DNA from: Coriaria nepalensis
Lineage: Eukaryota; Streptophyta; Magnoliopsida; Cucurbitales; Coriariaceae
DNA: 64,000 bases
NCBI GenBank assembly: GCA_027186245.1
Contig: CP114481.1
Location: forward strand, 52,708,569-52,772,568
Direction: 5' to 3'
The translations under genes and the position numbers were made by a program. The notes below the pieces were generated by a model that had not been told where the DNA came from, did not search any database, and was given only the letters and a program-made list of their open reading frames with translations. How positions within the stretch are numbered: position 1 is the first letter of the stretch; the number at the start of each line of letters is the position of its first letter. Below, in pieces: positions 62,628 through 64,000 of this stretch.

Positions 62628-64000
62628 GCCTTCAAAAAATTATGTGAAAGCTATGCGCGAAAGTCGTGTTTAGAATGCAAAAAAAGTATACGCTCCAATG
62701 GCTTCCAAATGATTTATTGTCTTGAAAAGACTCATCGACATGAATATAAGATAAAAGAAATGCATACTTGTCTTAAAATGGTCATTAGCAAGTGATGCAT
62801 GAAAGTAGTGTTTGAAGTGCAAAATTAGAATTCGTTCGAATTGCTTTCAAATGCATTAGTGACTTGAAAAGACTGAGTGACATGAATCTCAAATAAAACA
62901 AATGGGTACTTGCCATTAAATGATCATTAGCAAGTTATGTATGAAAGTCGGGTTCGGAGTGCGAAATAAGAATTCATTTTAATTGCTTTCAAATGAATTA
63001 GTTACATTCAGAGAGTCATTGAGATGATGACTCCAAGATAAAACAAATTCATCCTTGCCTTCAAAAAATTATGTGCAAGCTATGCGCGAAAGTCGTGTTT
63101 GAAATGCAAAAAAAGTATTCGCTCCAATGGCTTCCAAATGATTTAAGGTTTTGAAAAGACTCATCGACATGAATATAAGATAAAACAAATGCATACTTGT
63201 CTTAAAAAGATCATTAGCAAGTGATGCGGGAAAGTAGTGTTTGAAGTGCGAAATTAGAATTCATTCGAATTGCTTTCAAATGCATTAGTGACCTGAAAAC
63301 ACTGAGTGACATGAATCTCAAATAAAACAAATGTGTACATGCCATTAAATGATCATTAGCAAGTCATGTATGAAAGTTGGGTTCGGAGTGCGAAATAAGA
63401 ATTCATTTTAATTGCTTTCAAATGAATTAGTTACTTTCAAAGAGTCATTGAGATGATGACTCCAAGATAAAACAAATTCATCCTTGCCTTCAAAAAATTA
63501 TGTGCAAGCTATGCGCGAAAGTCGTGTTTAGAATGCAAAAAAAGTATACGCTCCAATGGCTTCCAAATGATTTATTGTCTTGAAAAGACTCATCGACATG
63601 AATATAAGATAAAAGAAATGCATACTTGTCTTAAAATGGTCATTAGCAAGTGATGCATGAAAGTAGTGTTTGAAGTGCAAAATTAGAATTCGTTCGAATT
63701 GCTTTCAAATGCATTAGTGACTTGAAAAGACTGAGTGACATGAATCTCAAATAAAACAAATGGGTACTTGCCATTAAATGATCATTAGCAAGTTATGTAT
63801 GAAAGTCGGGTTCGGAGTGCGAAATAAGAATTCATTTTAATTGCTTTCAAATGAATTAGTTACATTCAGAGAGTCATTGAGATGATGACTCCAAGATAAA
63901 ACAAATTCATCCTTGCCTTCAAAAAATTATGTGCAAGCTATGCGCGAAAGTCGTGTTTGAAATGCAAAAAAAGTATTCGCTCCAATGGCTTCCAAATGAT
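62628..64000 (+). repeat. 858-bp (2-unit) HOR, second copy cut by window end
   Basis: Units 62628 and 63486 share GTTTAGAATGC, TTAAAATGGTCATTAG, GATGCATGAAAG and TTACATTCAGAGAG, all 858 bp apart. The unit between them (63057) has TTTAAGGTTTTG. The final partial unit starts at 63915. The array has no sign of ending here. Confidence 0.8.

Larger units (their letters stand above)
1..64000 (+). repeat. 429-bp tandem satellite array filling the window
   Basis: The same 429-bp unit runs head to tail from the first to the last base, with 149 full units and 86 bp of another. I followed the unit start motif GCCTTCAAAA (or the variant CCCTTCAAAA) at 1, 430, 859 and onward to 63915. All units have one orientation and no foreign sequence interrupts them. 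Units differ mainly by scattered substitutions. No gene is supported: each frame is cut by stops at fixed unit positions, the recurring 60- or 90-codon minus-strand frame is the repeat read backwards, and its variable sites often change the amino acid. The strand given is arbitrary. Length, AT richness and nested organisation are typical of eukaryotic centromeric or heterochromatic satellites; a plant source is my inference and the family is not recognised. Confidence 0.98.

Noticed and set aside
1..64000. CRISPR array or other repeat-spacer system
   Set aside because: The units are 429 bp and repeated along their full length. There are no unique spacers, leader or cas genes.
1..64000. Transposon or retrotransposon insertions
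   Set aside because: The unit phase runs through the window with no insertion, terminal repeat, target-site duplication or coding domain.

Overview
The whole 64 kb window is one uninterrupted head-to-tail satellite DNA array. I see no gene, RNA gene, transposon, CRISPR array or unique sequence anywhere in it. The basic unit is 429 bp, taken here as starting at the motif GCCTTCAAAA. Unit n (from 0) starts at 1+429n up to position 53,676; after that, seven single-base deletions pull the phase back by 7 bp in total. The window holds 149 complete units and 86 bp of a 150th, all in the same orientation. Each unit is itself a trimer of diverged subunits A (142 bp), B (142 bp) and C (145 bp), so the older monomer is about 143 bp. 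The array continues past both window ends.

This is the architecture of a eukaryotic centromeric, pericentromeric or heterochromatic satellite: long, AT-rich (about one third G+C in a hand count of subunit A), near-constant unit length and nested higher-order repeats (HORs). Subunits close to nucleosome length and the absence of coding sequence fit a plant, but an animal source cannot be excluded and I do not recognise the satellite family. Every open reading frame is a by-product of the repeat: the same 60- or 90-codon minus-strand frame returns every 429 bp, and its length is set by one A/T variant.

Layout, from diagnostic variants. (1) 1-8,151: mixed units, including a 6-unit displaced duplication that runs to 9,009. 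(2) 8,152-12,441: a 3-unit tandem duplication leading into a partial copy of a 7-unit HOR. (3) 12,442-15,873: an island of units whose variants otherwise occur only beyond 41 kb. (4) 16,303 to about 23,220: a 3,003-bp, 7-unit HOR in two almost identical copies plus the start of a third. (5) 23,596-40,326: 3-unit (1,287-bp) HORs duplicated in tandem at four places, with repeated blocks 8,580 bp apart. (6) 40,327-53,625: a second domain with other variants and 1-, 2- and 3-unit duplications. (7) 53,626-64,000: the only part with net length change, containing a 3,001-bp, 7-unit HOR in tandem whose deletions mark block copying.

The interest of the window lies in its record of satellite evolution: nested duplication scales, mid-unit crossover points, a foreign-looking island, strict length conservation over 53 kb, and short dyad symmetries in each unit.
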